From: Fervidobacterium sp. UBA5837
GTDB taxonomy: Bacteria > Thermotogota > Thermotogae > Thermotogales > Fervidobacteriaceae
NCBI GenBank assembly: GCA_002432805.1
Contig: DJGV01000016.1
Coordinates: forward strand, 278,327 to 342,326
Reading direction: 5' to 3'
Length of the DNA: 64,000 nt
Below are positions 18,073 through 26,983 of the stretch, in pieces. Position 1 is the stretch's first letter; the number at the start of each line of letters is the position of its first letter. The notes under the pieces are model-generated. The model did no database searches, was not told the origin of the DNA, and saw nothing but the letters and a program-made list of their open reading frames with translations. The translations under genes were made by a program, and so were the position numbers.

Positions 18073-21000
18073 TTAGAAGAAACTAAAGAGTGTTGTTTGA
18101 TCAGTATCTGGTAACCCTTCAAGTACACCGATCCTCCTGAGTACTTCTACTTGTGCTTTTGTTACGTGTGCTCTGTTCATCAGGTCTTCTATCGATGTGT
18201 ACGTCTTTTCCTCTCTTGCTCCTTCTATAGCTTTTGCCACGTTGTCGCCTATACCGTGAATTTTGTTGAAGGGTATCACTAATTCTTTACCATCTATTAT
18301 GAATTTCGTGGCGCTGCTTCTATTCAGATCAGGTCTTTTGAATCCAAAACCTCTAAGTATCATTTCGAGAGCTGCTTGTAGTACTTTTTCTTCGTTTTTC
18401 TCTTTTGGGTCTTTTTTCATGTTGTTTGATAACTCCCACAGTCTTGATCTTATCGCATCTTTCCCCTTTAATACAAATTCCGCATCGAACTCATCACCCT
18501 TTGTTGAGAAGAATGCTGCATAGAATGCAAGTGGATAATGTATTTTGAAGTATGCAATTCTAAATGCCATGCTCACATATGCAACCGCGTGTGCTTTGGG
18601 AAATAGGTACTTTATTTTCTGACAAGATTCTATGAACCATTCTGGTACGTTGTGTCCTTTCATGAGATTTATTTCTTCTTCTTTCAGCCCTTTGCCTTTT
18701 CTGACATTTTCCATGATCTTGAATGCATTTGATGGAGGCAATCCTTTGTGTATAAGGTATATCATTATATCGTCCCTACAAGCTATCACATCAGAGAGTG
18801 TTGCTATTTTCTTTTTGATTATACTTTGCGCATTTCCAAGCCAGACGTCTGTTCCATGCGATAGTCCGGATATTCTAACAAGTTCTGCAAATGTTTTCGG
18901 TTTTGTATCCTTGAGCATGCCCATGACAAAGTCTGTACCGAACTCTGGGATGCCGATAGTTCCCATATCGGTACCGAGTTCTTCTGGATCAACTTTTAGT
19001 GTCTTTACGGATGAGAATATGCTCATAGTTTCTTTGTCATCCATGGGTATCGTCATTGGGTCTATTCCACTGTATTCGTAGAGTAAACGGATCATCGTTG
19101 GATCATCATGACCTAATGCATCGAGTTTTATGAGATCGTCGTGAATCGATTCGTAAGCGAAGTGTGTTGTGTAGACTTTTGCTTTTTTATCGTTTGCTGG
19201 GTATTGATAAGGTGTGAAGTCGTGCACTTCCATGTCGTTTGGTACTATCATCAGCCCTCCAGGATGTTGTCCCGTTGTGCGTTTTACTCCGGTTACATAC
19301 ATGCCAAGCCTTTCTTGTTCTGCGGGATTTAGCGGATTTACTATGTTGCCTTCTTTGTCTTCCATGTATGATTTGACGTATCCTATTGCACTTCTTTCAG
19401 CTATTGTACTGATGGTACCAGCTCTGAAGACGTGTGATTTACCAAATAGTTCTTCTATGAACTTGTGTGCACGTTCTTGATATTCACCGGAGAAGTTGAG
19501 GTCTATATCTGGGACTTTGTCACCTTCGAACCCCATGAAGACCTCGAAAGGTATGTCTTGACCAGCTTTTTGCAATTTTGCACCACATTTTGGACATCTC
19601 TTGTCTGGTAAATCGTATCCTGAACCTGCATCCTCTTGGATTTCAAAGTACTTGCATTCGGTACATATGTAATGCGGAGGCAGTGGGTTTACTTCTGTTA
19701 TACCGGCAAGATGCGCCACCAAGGATGACCCCACGGAGCCACGAGAACCAACTACGTACCCATCTTCACCTGCTTTCTTAACTATGAGATGGGCTATCAT
19801 ATAAAGTACGGCATATCCGTGCCCTATTATGCTATTTAGTTCTCTTTCTATTCTCTTCTCAACGATTTCAGGCAATGATTGTCCGTACAGCTCATATGCT
19901 TTCTTGTAAGTCATAGACTTTAAGCTTTCTTCAGCACCTTCTATCTTCGGTGGATGGAGCTTTTTTTCCACAGGTTGCATCACTTCTATTCTGTCGGCTA
20001 TGCTCTTTGGATTGTATATGACTAGTTCTCTTGCTATTTGTTCGTCGCCAAATATCTCGACTGCAGCCTCTATCATTTCTTCCGTTGTACGTAAGCAGTA
20101 ATTCGAATTTTCATCTGCTATGTTACTCTGAGGAGCGAGCAATACCTTACGAGCCTTTATATCTTCAGGGTCTATGAAGTGCGCATTCGATACCATGACG
20201 ATTGGGACGTTCGATTCTTTACTCACTTGGTAGAGTAGTCTGTACGCTTCCTTTACCTCATCTTTTGTAAATTCTTCTGAGCTTATCGTATCAAGTGGCA
20301 TTACTTCAACGTAATCGTAGAATTTTAATGCCTCATTTAGTGCGCTCTTGTCTTTCTTCAATGCAAGGTTGAATATCTCTGAATTTGAACAGCCTGTGCC
20401 AATCAAGAGGCCTTCTCTGTTTCTTTCTAAATCTGATTTTAGTACCTGCGGTACAACGAAGAATGTCTCTGTGTGAGATTTGGATATGAGTTGATATAGG
20501 TTTTTGAGCCCCAATTTGTTTTGAACTAGTACGGTAAGATGAAGTGGATGTTTTGTCAGTGGATTCATGCTCTCAACCAATTTGTTGAGTTTTTCGAACG
20601 TCGTGATAGACTTTTTCTTTGCAAGGTCCACGAGTTCCCAGAAGACTTTTGCAGTTACGCTTGCATCGTCAAGTGCGCGGTGGTGGTTGAACGTGCCTAA
20701 ACCGAAATAATCGACTATCTTATCGAGTGAAAATGATCTTACTTTGTTCCTCAAGAGTGCATACGATAATCGCAGTGTATCGATATACGACGGCGTAAAT
20801 TCTTTTCCAACTCTTCTGAATGCGTTCTGCAAAAATCCAACATCAAAATCTGCATTGTGTGCCACAATTATGCAGCCATCGATGAATTTCTCAAGTTCTG
20901 GTAGTACTTCAGATATGTCAGGTGCATCTTTCAACATCTCTTCCGTTATTCCCGTGATTTCCAAACTCTTTCTTTTGACTGCTTTCGGTTTTACGAACGT

Positions 21001-22335
21001 GCGAAATTCATCTATGATCTCTCTGTTTCTCGTCTTTACCGCTCCAATTTCCATTATTTCGTCTTGCCGTGGATTTAGCCCCGTTGTCTCCAAGTCCAAC
21101 ACAACGTAAGTTGCTTGCGATATTTCTCCTTCTATTTCGTTTATCATTATCTTCTTTGGGTCATTGGCTATGTACATTTCAACACCATATATGGGCTTAA
21201 TTCCAACTGATTTCGCCAATTCGTAGAATTCCGGTATGCTTTGTACATTACCATGTTCTGTGATGGCAATGGCTTCCCAACCCCATCTCTTGGCAGTTGC
21301 AACATACTCGCCGATACCCATTATACTGTCCAAATCACTCATCTTCGTGTGTGCGTGAAGTTCTATACGCTTTTCGTTTGAATTGTCAACGCGGTCCAAC
21401 GATGGTATCTCTGTCAAATTTTCTAATTTGAAGAATGTGTTTCCCATTTTGTCGTAAGACAATGTACCGGTGAATATGTACCAACCGCCTAAGGTGGCCT
21501 TCTCTTCTGCAAGTGGTACTTTGGAATTGAATGCTTTGACGATGACAGAATCTTTTTTATCCGTTATATAGATGTTCAGCACGTCGTTTGATACTTTTTC
21601 TACCTTGAAGACCTTGCCAAAGATCTTTGCCCTTTTCTTTGCAGGAGGCATATTCGAAGGTGAGTTGATATTGCTCAAGTTAGTTTGCACATCTATTTGT
21701 GCATCCGAAGGTGAATATGTTGTATTGTAATTCCCTGCGAAATCTCGCTTATCATTCTGTTTCTCAATCTGTCTCTCGATCTGTCTCTCGATGCTATCTG
21801 TCTTTCCGAAACTGTCCATATCATCGTGAACGTTGTAGGAACTATCTTCATTGAACTCTGTAAAGCTTGCATCGTCGATATATTGCACAGCATTATCACT
21901 AATCACTATGTTTGATGATAGTTCTACTACGTATCCTTCAAATGGCAATTTGGATTTTATCTTTTCTATCTTTTTTGTCAGGTGTACCTTTGCAAATTCA
22001 CCGAGCGCATATACTTTCAGCACATTATTCTCTATCTCCAACTTTTCGAGATACTTACCAGAACCATTGAGCAGGTCCATGGTGTAGTCTTTCAAGCTAT
22101 CCGGATTCGCCAAGTCTACAGCCCTTTCTTCGATCAACACGTCTGCATGGACACCCAGGAATTCGGTTAGTTGATGCTTAAGTAGTTCCACATCTCCTTT
22201 GAATTTCTCCACAACAAAGGTGACAGACTCCCTCATCTTATCGTATACTACCTTTTTGAGAGTACCTTGCGCATCTATGCCAAGCTTCTTAGTAATGTCT
22301 TCTATAGGCTTTTTTACGTCGAATGTATATATCAT
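18073..22335 (-). CDS. polC: DNA polymerase III alpha subunit, PolC type
   Basis: This 1420-residue replicative polymerase has proofreading exonuclease built in. Order of parts: N-terminal domain (1-230), OB fold (about 240-320), first PHP segment (RIELHAHTKMSDLDSIMGIGEY, near 323), DEDDh exonuclease (YVVLDLETTGLNP near 407 to about 575), second PHP segment, zinc-binding CxxC pairs (CTEC..CPKC, about 890-925), catalytic PDIDLNFSGEYQERAH (about 943), fingers and a C-terminal HhH region. The ATG at 22335 follows GGGGTGATT. A low-complexity stretch, IERQIERQIEKQ, near residue 200 comes from 12-bp DNA repeats. PolC is shared with Firmicutes and is the expected replicase of Thermotogales. It lies downstream of ruvC. 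Confidence 0.96.
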   Translation of the reverse strand: MIYTFDVKKPIEDITKKLGIDAQGTLKKVVYDKMRESVTFVVEKFKGDVELLKHQLTEFLGVHADVLIEERAVDLANPDSLKDYTMDLLNGSGKYLEKLEIENNVLKVYALGEFAKVHLTKKIEKIKSKLPFEGYVVELSSNIVISDNAVQYIDDASFTEFNEDSSYNVHDDMDSFGKTDSIERQIERQIEKQNDKRDFAGNYNTTYSPSDAQIDVQTNLSNINSPSNMPPAKKRAKIFGKVFKVEKVSNDVLNIYITDKKDSVIVKAFNSKVPLAEEKATLGGWYIFTGTLSYDKMGNTFFKLENLTEIPSLDRVDNSNEKRIELHAHTKMSDLDSIMGIGEYVATAKRWGWEAIAITEHGNVQSIPEFYELAKSVGIKPIYGVEMYIANDPKKIMINEIEGEISQATYVVLDLETTGLNPRQDEIMEIGAVKTRNREIIDEFRTFVKPKAVKRKSLEITGITEEMLKDAPDISEVLPELEKFIDGCIIVAHNADFDVGFLQNAFRRVGKEFTPSYIDTLRLSYALLRNKVRSFSLDKIVDYFGLGTFNHHRALDDASVTAKVFWELVDLAKKKSITTFEKLNKLVESMNPLTKHPLHLTVLVQNKLGLKNLYQLISKSHTETFFVVPQVLKSDLERNREGLLIGTGCSNSEIFNLALKKDKSALNEALKFYDYVEVMPLDTISSEEFTKDEVKEAYRLLYQVSKESNVPIVMVSNAHFIDPEDIKARKVLLAPQSNIADENSNYCLRTTEEMIEAAVEIFGDEQIARELVIYNPKSIADRIEVMQPVEKKLHPPKIEGAEESLKSMTYKKAYELYGQSLPEIVEKRIERELNSIIGHGYAVLYMIAHLIVKKAGEDGYVVGSRGSVGSSLVAHLAGITEVNPLPPHYICTECKYFEIQEDAGSGYDLPDKRCPKCGAKLQKAGQDIPFEVFMGFEGDKVPDIDLNFSGEYQERAHKFIEELFGKSHVFRAGTISTIAERSAIGYVKSYMEDKEGNIVNPLNPAEQERLGMYVTGVKRTTGQHPGGLMIVPNDMEVHDFTPYQYPANDKKAKVYTTHFAYESIHDDLIKLDALGHDDPTMIRLLYEYSGIDPMTIPMDDKETMSIFSSVKTLKVDPEELGTDMGTIGIPEFGTDFVMGMLKDTKPKTFAELVRISGLSHGTDVWLGNAQSIIKKKIATLSDVIACRDDIMIYLIHKGLPPSNAFKIMENVRKGKGLKEEEINLMKGHNVPEWFIESCQKIKYLFPKAHAVAYVSMAFRIAYFKIHYPLAFYAAFFSTKGDEFDAEFVLKGKDAIRSRLWELSNNMKKDPKEKNEEKVLQAALEMILRGFGFKRPDLNRSSATKFIIDGKELVIPFNKIHGIGDNVAKAIEGAREEKTYTSIEDLMNRAHVTKAQVEVLRRIGVLEGLPDTDQTTLFSFF
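21763..21796. repeat. 12-bp tandem repeats inside polC
   Basis: About three imperfect copies of CTGTCTCTCGAT encode Ile-Glu-Arg-Gln repeats in the poorly conserved linker of PolC. The frame is kept because the unit length is a multiple of three, so copy-number change would alter linker length only. Confidence 0.6.
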
Positions 22336-22423
22336 CGAATCACCCCGATTACTATCTGCCAAAATACTTGGATTGCTTTGGACCGGCTATTGCCTGAATT
22401 CTTTGGTAATGTCATTGGTAATG

Positions 22424-22918
22424 TCATTTTGTTGATTTGAATTGATGTTCTTTGTAAGTTACAGCTGCAGACCAAGCGATCGCAAGCGCATCAGCCGCAT
22501 CGTCTGGTTTAGGTATTTCATCGAGCTTTAAGAGCATCTTCATTACTTTTTGAACTTGATTCTTATCCGCTCTTCCATACCCGGTTATTGTGAGCTTTAC
22601 CTGATGTGGAGTGAATTCAACAAAAGGGATATTTGAGTGCTTGATAGCTAAGAGGATAACCCCTCGAGCCTCACCAACAAATATGGCAGTTTTTACGTTC
22701 TTGTAGAAATACAAGCTTTCTACTGCGATAAGGTCTGGTTTGTATTCTGCAATGATCTTCATTAATTCTTGATATATCGTATCCAGACGGCCTTCAAATT
22801 GCTCTTCTTTACCAGTGGTAATTGCACCGTGCATTATGTAACTTAGCCTATTACCTTGCTTTTCCAACATACCGTATCCTACTATACCATAACCTGGGTC
22901 TATACCAAGAATCCTCAT
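22424..22918 (-). CDS. ruvC: Crossover junction endodeoxyribonuclease RuvC
   Basis: This 164-residue Holliday-junction resolvase cuts four-way DNA junctions symmetrically. The four acidic residues of the RNase H-like site are visible: Asp in ILGIDPGYGIVGYG, Glu in AVESLYFYKN, and the Asp pair in KPDDAADALAIAW. Length is typical. It lies 88 bp upstream of polC on the same strand; ruvA and ruvB are not in the window. Confidence 0.96.
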   Translation of the reverse strand: MRILGIDPGYGIVGYGMLEKQGNRLSYIMHGAITTGKEEQFEGRLDTIYQELMKIIAEYKPDLIAVESLYFYKNVKTAIFVGEARGVILLAIKHSNIPFVEFTPHQVKLTITGYGRADKNQVQKVMKMLLKLDEIPKPDDAADALAIAWSAAVTYKEHQFKSTK

Positions 22919-23051
22919 CTTATCCCTCTATCCAAACGAAACTATGATCATTTTGCAAAATGGTTCGGCACTTTTGACACTTGGTTCAGTCGATATTATA
23001 CATCGAAAAGTTACTCCTTGGTGTTACAATTGTATTGGTGATGTATGTTAA

Positions 23052-24113
23052 CTAAAAAAAGAAACACGCATCGCCAAATGAGAAGAATCGGTATTTTTCT
23101 TCAACTGCACTGTTGTATGCTCTCATTACTAAATCATACCCAGCGAATGCACTCACCAGCATTAAAAGTGAAGATTTTGGAAGATGAAAATTGGTTATTA
23201 ACGCATCAACGTACTTAAATTCATACGGTGGATATATGAACAAATTGGTTCTTCCGCTGTAGGAAGGTGCCTTTGGAAGTTTGGCTATACTTTCCAACGT
23301 CCTAACGCTTGTTGTACCTACTGCAACTATTCTTCCACCATTCTTGCGACATTCTTCTATTGCCTTTGCACTCTTTTCCGATACGATGTAGTATTCTTCG
23401 TGCATCTTGTGTTGCGTAATGTCCTCGTCCTTTACCGGTCGGAATGTGCCGATGCCTACATGTAATGTGACCTCTGCAAGCTGTACACCCTTTTGCGATA
23501 TTTCATCGAGCAACTGTGTTGTAAAATGGAGTCCTGCAGTTGGGGCAGCAACGCTTCCTTCTTCCCTTGCATAGACTGTCTGGTAGCGGTCAATGTTTAC
23601 GTCCTGTGATTTTATGTAGTGTGGCAGTGGAACAGTTCCGAAGAAGAATATCTCACTATCTTCCACTGAGGAGAAAGAAAAGATTCTCGTACCTTCTTCA
23701 GCTCTACCGATACATTTAGCGACAAGTTTTTTGAAATCTTTCTCGAATAGTACCTCTACTCCTTCCCTTAGTGCCTTGCCAGGCTTTACAAGGCACTTCC
23801 ACACGCCAGGTTCCACTTTTTCCAGCAGCAGCAACTCTACGTGTGCGCCAGTTATTTTCCTACCGAGCAACCTTGCAGGTATCACTTTGCTAACGTTGGA
23901 TACGAGCAAGTCGCCTTCTTTGAGGTACTCTTTTATGTCTGAAAATATCCTGTGCGATATCTCACCTGTTGCCTTATTGATCACCATCAGTCTCGATCTA
24001 TCACGAGGTTCCATCGGAGATTGGGCGATAAGTTCTTGTGGCAGATAGTAATTGTAGGAATTCAATTTGTGAAGGTCTATACCTTGGCAAGAATTTGAAT
24101 AGAGTTTCTCCAT
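23052..24113 (-). CDS. queA: S-adenosylmethionine:tRNA ribosyltransferase-isomerase QueA
   Basis: This 353-residue enzyme transfers the ribosyl part of SAM to preQ1 at the tRNA wobble base, forming epoxyqueuosine. Motifs include YYLPQELIAQSPMEPRDRSRLMV, DLLVSNVSKVIPARLLG, VAAPTAGLHFT, LHVGIGTFRPV and NFHLPKSSLLMLVSAFAGYD. The ATG at 24113 is chosen over upstream in-frame starts because it gives the standard family N-terminus and has GGGAG upstream. It lies 123 bp after rpsO, from which it is separated by a strong hairpin. Confidence 0.96.
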   Translation of the reverse strand: MEKLYSNSCQGIDLHKLNSYNYYLPQELIAQSPMEPRDRSRLMVINKATGEISHRIFSDIKEYLKEGDLLVSNVSKVIPARLLGRKITGAHVELLLLEKVEPGVWKCLVKPGKALREGVEVLFEKDFKKLVAKCIGRAEEGTRIFSFSSVEDSEIFFFGTVPLPHYIKSQDVNIDRYQTVYAREEGSVAAPTAGLHFTTQLLDEISQKGVQLAEVTLHVGIGTFRPVKDEDITQHKMHEEYYIVSEKSAKAIEECRKNGGRIVAVGTTSVRTLESIAKLPKAPSYSGRTNLFIYPPYEFKYVDALITNFHLPKSSLLMLVSAFAGYDLVMRAYNSAVEEKYRFFSFGDACFFF

Positions 24114-24160
24114 ATTATCACAACTCCCGTAAATGATTTGAATAGATTGGCTTCCATGAG

Positions 24161-24185
24161 CAGAGGGCGGATAGACCGCCCTCTG
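24161..24185. other. Strong intergenic hairpin without T-run between rpsO and queA
   Basis: CAGAGGGCGG (24161-24170) pairs perfectly with CCGCCCTCTG (24176-24185) around a 5-nt loop, a 10-bp GC-rich stem. No T-tract follows on either strand, so it is not a standard intrinsic terminator. It may stabilise the rpsO message 3' end, act as a processing site, or attenuate read-through into queA. Confidence 0.7.
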
Positions 24186-24236
24186 AGTTGAATTAAGCAC
24201 TTGAAAATTCTGATCGTTGAGTATTGTAAAATGTCT

Positions 24237-24500
24237 TTATTTTCTCAGTGATAGCTTCTCAAGGAGTTCTCTGTACAACTCTGGATCTTTCTTCATCAAA
24301 TACTTTAGCATCTTTCTCCTTCTTCCAACCATCTTCATGAGTCCTCTTCTGGAGTGAAAATCTTTTGGATGATTCTTAAGATGCTCGGTAAGGTGCCTAA
24401 TACGAGCCGTTAAGAGAGCAATTTGAACAGCTGCACTGCCAGTATCTGTGTCGTGAATCTGAAACTCTTTGATGATATCTTCCTTGTTGAACTCTTCCAT
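24237..24500 (-). CDS. rpsO: 30S ribosomal protein S15
   Basis: This 87-residue primary 16S rRNA-binding protein of the small subunit platform is recognisable from EFQIHDTDTGSAAVQIALLTARIRHLTEHLKNHPKDFHSRRGL and MVGRRRKMLKYL. The ATG follows GGAGGTG by seven bases. It is transcribed from a near-consensus promoter about 75 bp upstream. In Thermotogales-type order pnp often follows, but here queA does. Confidence 0.98.
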   Translation of the reverse strand: MEEFNKEDIIKEFQIHDTDTGSAAVQIALLTARIRHLTEHLKNHPKDFHSRRGLMKMVGRRRKMLKYLMKKDPELYRELLEKLSLRK

Positions 24501-24573
24501 CGTTTCACACCTCCACGTGTTTTATCCACAAGCTAAGTAGGGGAAAATCCCACAACTGAGCAAGGGTAAAGAT

Positions 24574-24602
24574 ATGATACAATATATATTGGTTGTTGTC
24601 AA
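24574..24602 (-). promoter_or_regulatory. Predicted rpsO promoter
   Basis: Consensus -35 TTGACA (24597-24602), a 17-bp spacer and -10 TATCAT (24574-24579). It is the best sigma-A -35 in the window, consistent with strong expression of a ribosomal protein. Confidence 0.8.
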
Positions 24603-24759
24603 GAAATGCTAAAATTGTTGAAGTATGGTTAGATGAGCGGATCATATGAAAACGGTAATGTCAACGTGATTTTTTTCGAAAATGATGCAATGTCATACGG
24701 TTTCGTTCAAATGTTCGCTATGCAAAGTAAAATCATCGTAGAAAATTTTATAAATCTGT

Positions 24760-24789
24760 TTGCACTTTCGGGTAATATAGTGATATAAT
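24760..24789 (+). promoter_or_regulatory. Predicted promoter of the SLH-less OmpA-like gene
   Basis: TTGCAC (24760-24765), an 18-bp spacer and TATAAT (24784-24789) with TGA directly upstream (extended -10). It closely resembles the ompA promoter in both boxes and spacing. Confidence 0.75.
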
Positions 24790-24795
24790 AACAAA

Positions 24796-25000
24796 TGTAT
24801 ATAAAGGCTTTGATTCCACATCTTTGAATTTGCACTGTTTTCTGTTCATCTTTTGTCGCTTTGCTGTAAACTGAACATTCTTGTGTTCATTGTTGCACTA
24901 TCAATTATTCGCAAGTGGGCGGAGGAAAAATATCGTAAACCGGCGTATTTCTGTTCTTTATGCATATTTCTATATTACATTTTCAAAAGGAGGGAAAGAT
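24796..25000 (+). other. Long 5' leader of the SLH-less OmpA-like gene
   Basis: If transcription starts about seven bases after the -10, the untranslated leader is about 205 nt, the longest in the window. It ends in AAAGGAGGG six bases before the ATG. No known riboswitch, tRNA or conserved small ORF with its own ribosome site was recognised. The 500-bp interval 24501-25000 otherwise contains only this promoter and the divergent rpsO promoter. Confidence 0.45.
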
Positions 25001-26062
25001 ATGAAGAAACTGGGGATTATCCTTGCGGTTGTTTTGTTCAGTTTAGTTGCTTTTGCACAAGAGGTGGACCTTGAAGTTCTTCAAAACAGGGTCGACTTAC
25101 TAGAAGAATATTCAAACATGATCTACGATTCGCTTGGTACAAAACTTTCGGTAGATGATTTTAGCGTAGCTATGGCGGATCTCGATGAAAGATTGGGAGT
25201 GCTCGAGACAAGTGTTCTAAATTTACAAGGTACCATTAACGATGGGCTTCCCGTATTAAGAGATATGATTTACGACCTCTCAGCAAATCTCTCATCACTC
25301 GAAGAAAGGCTTACATCATATGTTGGAGTATCTTCCGATGAGACCAAGGCAGCAGCAATAGAGGAAGTACTTGCTGAAGTCAATCCAATTCTCGATGATA
25401 TCAAGGTAACGCTGGATATCCACGATGGCGATATTTTGAAGATCTACGAGACACTTGGAAACCTTAACGATGAACTTGCAAACCTTAACGATATGGTTAG
25501 TGAGCTTCTACCAGTTTCCGAAAATCTTCAAGCACTTTCTCTAAAAGTTGACATGCATGATCAAGACATAGTCAATCTTTACGACAATCTTTCTACAAAA
25601 GCAGATGCGGAGAAAGTAGATGCCCTTGAAGTCACGGTAACGGATCTTTTAGATAGCATAGATGGATTGAGCGAGATCATCACTGGACTTGGTGCACAGA
25701 TAGGTGATACGGATTATTTGCTTAGAAAACAGATAGCGAACCTTGCAACGGGTGTCGACGCAAATGCAGCAAAGATCGATGAACTTGCAACAAGTACTGA
25801 AGAAAACTACAGTATATTATCAGACAAAGTATCGTTACTCGAAGATTATTCCAACATGATCTACGATACTGCTAGTACTAAGGCAGCTCAGGAAGATGTT
25901 GCTCAACTGCAACAGACTGTTGACAACAACAGTGCAAAGATAGATCAGCTTGAAAAATCTCTCAACGAAGCAAACGCAAAGGTTCAACAGGCTCAGATGA
26001 TAGGAATCGCTGGCATAGTTGTTGGTGTTATCGCTGGTATAGTTGGAGCGATGTTGCCATAG
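25001..26062 (+). CDS. OmpA-alpha-like coiled-coil protein lacking the SLH domain
   Basis: This 353-residue protein has a signal peptide (MKKLGIILAVVLFSLVAFA), immediately followed by coiled coil from about residue 22 to 325, and a hydrophobic C-terminal helix (MIGIAGIVVGVIAGIVGAMLP). It is a paralogue of the OmpA at 14718-16139: LNLQGTINDGLPVLRDMIYDLSANLSSLEERLTSY matches a stretch there (TGLPVMRDMIYGLSENLENLEERVTTY), as do VDLLEEYSNMIYDSLGTK and IGDTDYLLRKQI. The N-terminal SLH wall-binding domain is absent. It may be a toga rod attached in another way, or a partner of OmpA. The ATG is set by AAAGGAGGG; longer in-frame starts have no site. Confidence 0.85.
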   Translation: MKKLGIILAVVLFSLVAFAQEVDLEVLQNRVDLLEEYSNMIYDSLGTKLSVDDFSVAMADLDERLGVLETSVLNLQGTINDGLPVLRDMIYDLSANLSSLEERLTSYVGVSSDETKAAAIEEVLAEVNPILDDIKVTLDIHDGDILKIYETLGNLNDELANLNDMVSELLPVSENLQALSLKVDMHDQDIVNLYDNLSTKADAEKVDALEVTVTDLLDSIDGLSEIITGLGAQIGDTDYLLRKQIANLATGVDANAAKIDELATSTEENYSILSDKVSLLEDYSNMIYDTASTKAAQEDVAQLQQTVDNNSAKIDQLEKSLNEANAKVQQAQMIGIAGIVVGVIAGIVGAMLP

Positions 26063-26103
26063 TAGTTTCATTAAGAATTTGATTATTGAAGAGTATTGGA
26101 CAG

Positions 26104-26131
26104 AAAAAGCGGGGGAAAATCCCCGCTTTTT
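26104..26131. terminator. Bidirectional intrinsic terminator
   Basis: AAAAAGCGGGG (26104-26114) pairs with CCCCGCTTTTT (26121-26131) with a 6-nt loop. It has T-runs on both strands and separates the OmpA-like gene from the convergent flagellar genes. Confidence 0.9.
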
Positions 26132-26199
26132 ATTTGGATAGATTATTAGCAAAGTCACACCTATATTAGACAAAATATTAGACAAAGCAATTAAATTCG

Positions 26200-26496
26200 T
26201 TAGAACTGCATTCTCATTATCTCTCTGTACGCATCGACTATTTTATTTCTGACTTCGACTGTGAGGCGCAAGGATATAGAGGCTTTTTCCGCTTCAACTA
26301 CGAGTTCGTGTATGTTGCTCACTTTCCCTTGTGCAAAGTCATCGGAGAGTTGCTCAACCGATTTTTGTTCATCGTTGACTGATTTTATCGCATCAGATAG
26401 TATTTTGCCAAAATCGCTATCTGATTTCACATTTTGCGTATTTGCCATGTTAGCTGTATTCTGCAGGTTCTGGACACCACTAATCTTTTCTATCAT
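26200..26496 (-). CDS. fliE: Flagellar hook-basal body protein FliE
   Basis: This 98-residue rod protein links the MS ring to the proximal rod. Recognised from DFGKILSDAIKSVNDEQKSVEQLSDDFAQGK and the C-terminal VVEAEKASISLRLTVEVRNKIVDAYREIMRMQF. The ATG at 26496 has GGGAGG eight bases upstream; the GTG at 26505 would lie within that site. The gene is last in a flgB-flgC-fliE cluster, and its ribosome site lies inside the end of flgC. Confidence 0.95.
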   Translation of the reverse strand: MIEKISGVQNLQNTANMANTQNVKSDSDFGKILSDAIKSVNDEQKSVEQLSDDFAQGKVSNIHELVVEAEKASISLRLTVEVRNKIVDAYREIMRMQF

Positions 26497-26501
26497 GTGC
26501 C

Positions 26502-26918
26502 TCACCTCCCAATCTGTAAGGCAGAAGTTATCATGGCCTTGGTCGTGTTGATAGATGTTGCATTTGCTTCGTATGCCCTCTGCGCGTTTATCATATCTAC
26601 CATCTCTCGAACGATGTTTACATTTGGTAATCTAACATATCCATTCTCATCTGCATCTGGATTTGTCGGATCGTAAACTGTCCTGAATTCTGACTTGTCT
26701 TCGTATATACTCTTTACTACAACACCACCGCTTTCTTGACGACCTTGAACGTTCCTCAAGAGCTCTTGAAAAACCGGAACTTTCCTTCTGTAAGGCTCAC
26801 CGTTTTCAGTTCTCGTCGTTTCGGAATTTGCAATATTTGTCGATATCAATTCTATTCTAAATCTTTGGGCAGATAATCCCGTTGCCGATATGTTCATTAT
26901 ATTGAACTCGCTCTGCAC
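26502..26918 (-). CDS. flgC: Flagellar basal-body rod protein FlgC
   Basis: This 138-residue proximal rod protein has the conserved N-terminal ISATGLSAQRFRIELISTNIANSETTRTENGEPYRRK and the C-terminal coiled region VREMVDMINAQRAYEANATSINTTKAMITSALQIG. Both are the D0 helices that pack in the rod. It begins with GTG, with GAGGTGAGG a few bases upstream. It follows flgB by about 65 bp. Confidence 0.96.
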   Translation of the reverse strand: MQSEFNIMNISATGLSAQRFRIELISTNIANSETTRTENGEPYRRKVPVFQELLRNVQGRQESGGVVVKSIYEDKSEFRTVYDPTNPDADENGYVRLPNVNIVREMVDMINAQRAYEANATSINTTKAMITSALQIGR

Positions 26919-26983
26919 AATGCCTCACCTCTTGCCAAATATTCTTCTTTGCTTTTCGATATTCAAATATATATTCTCTAAAT

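Noticed and set aside
21763..21796. Short tandem repeats in polC taken as a CRISPR or VNTR locus
   Set aside because: There are only about three imperfect 12-bp units without spacers, inside a coding linker.
24796..25000. Long leader considered as a T-box or known riboswitch
   Set aside because: No T-box sequence, specifier loop or terminator/antiterminator pair was found; it is reported only as a long leader.
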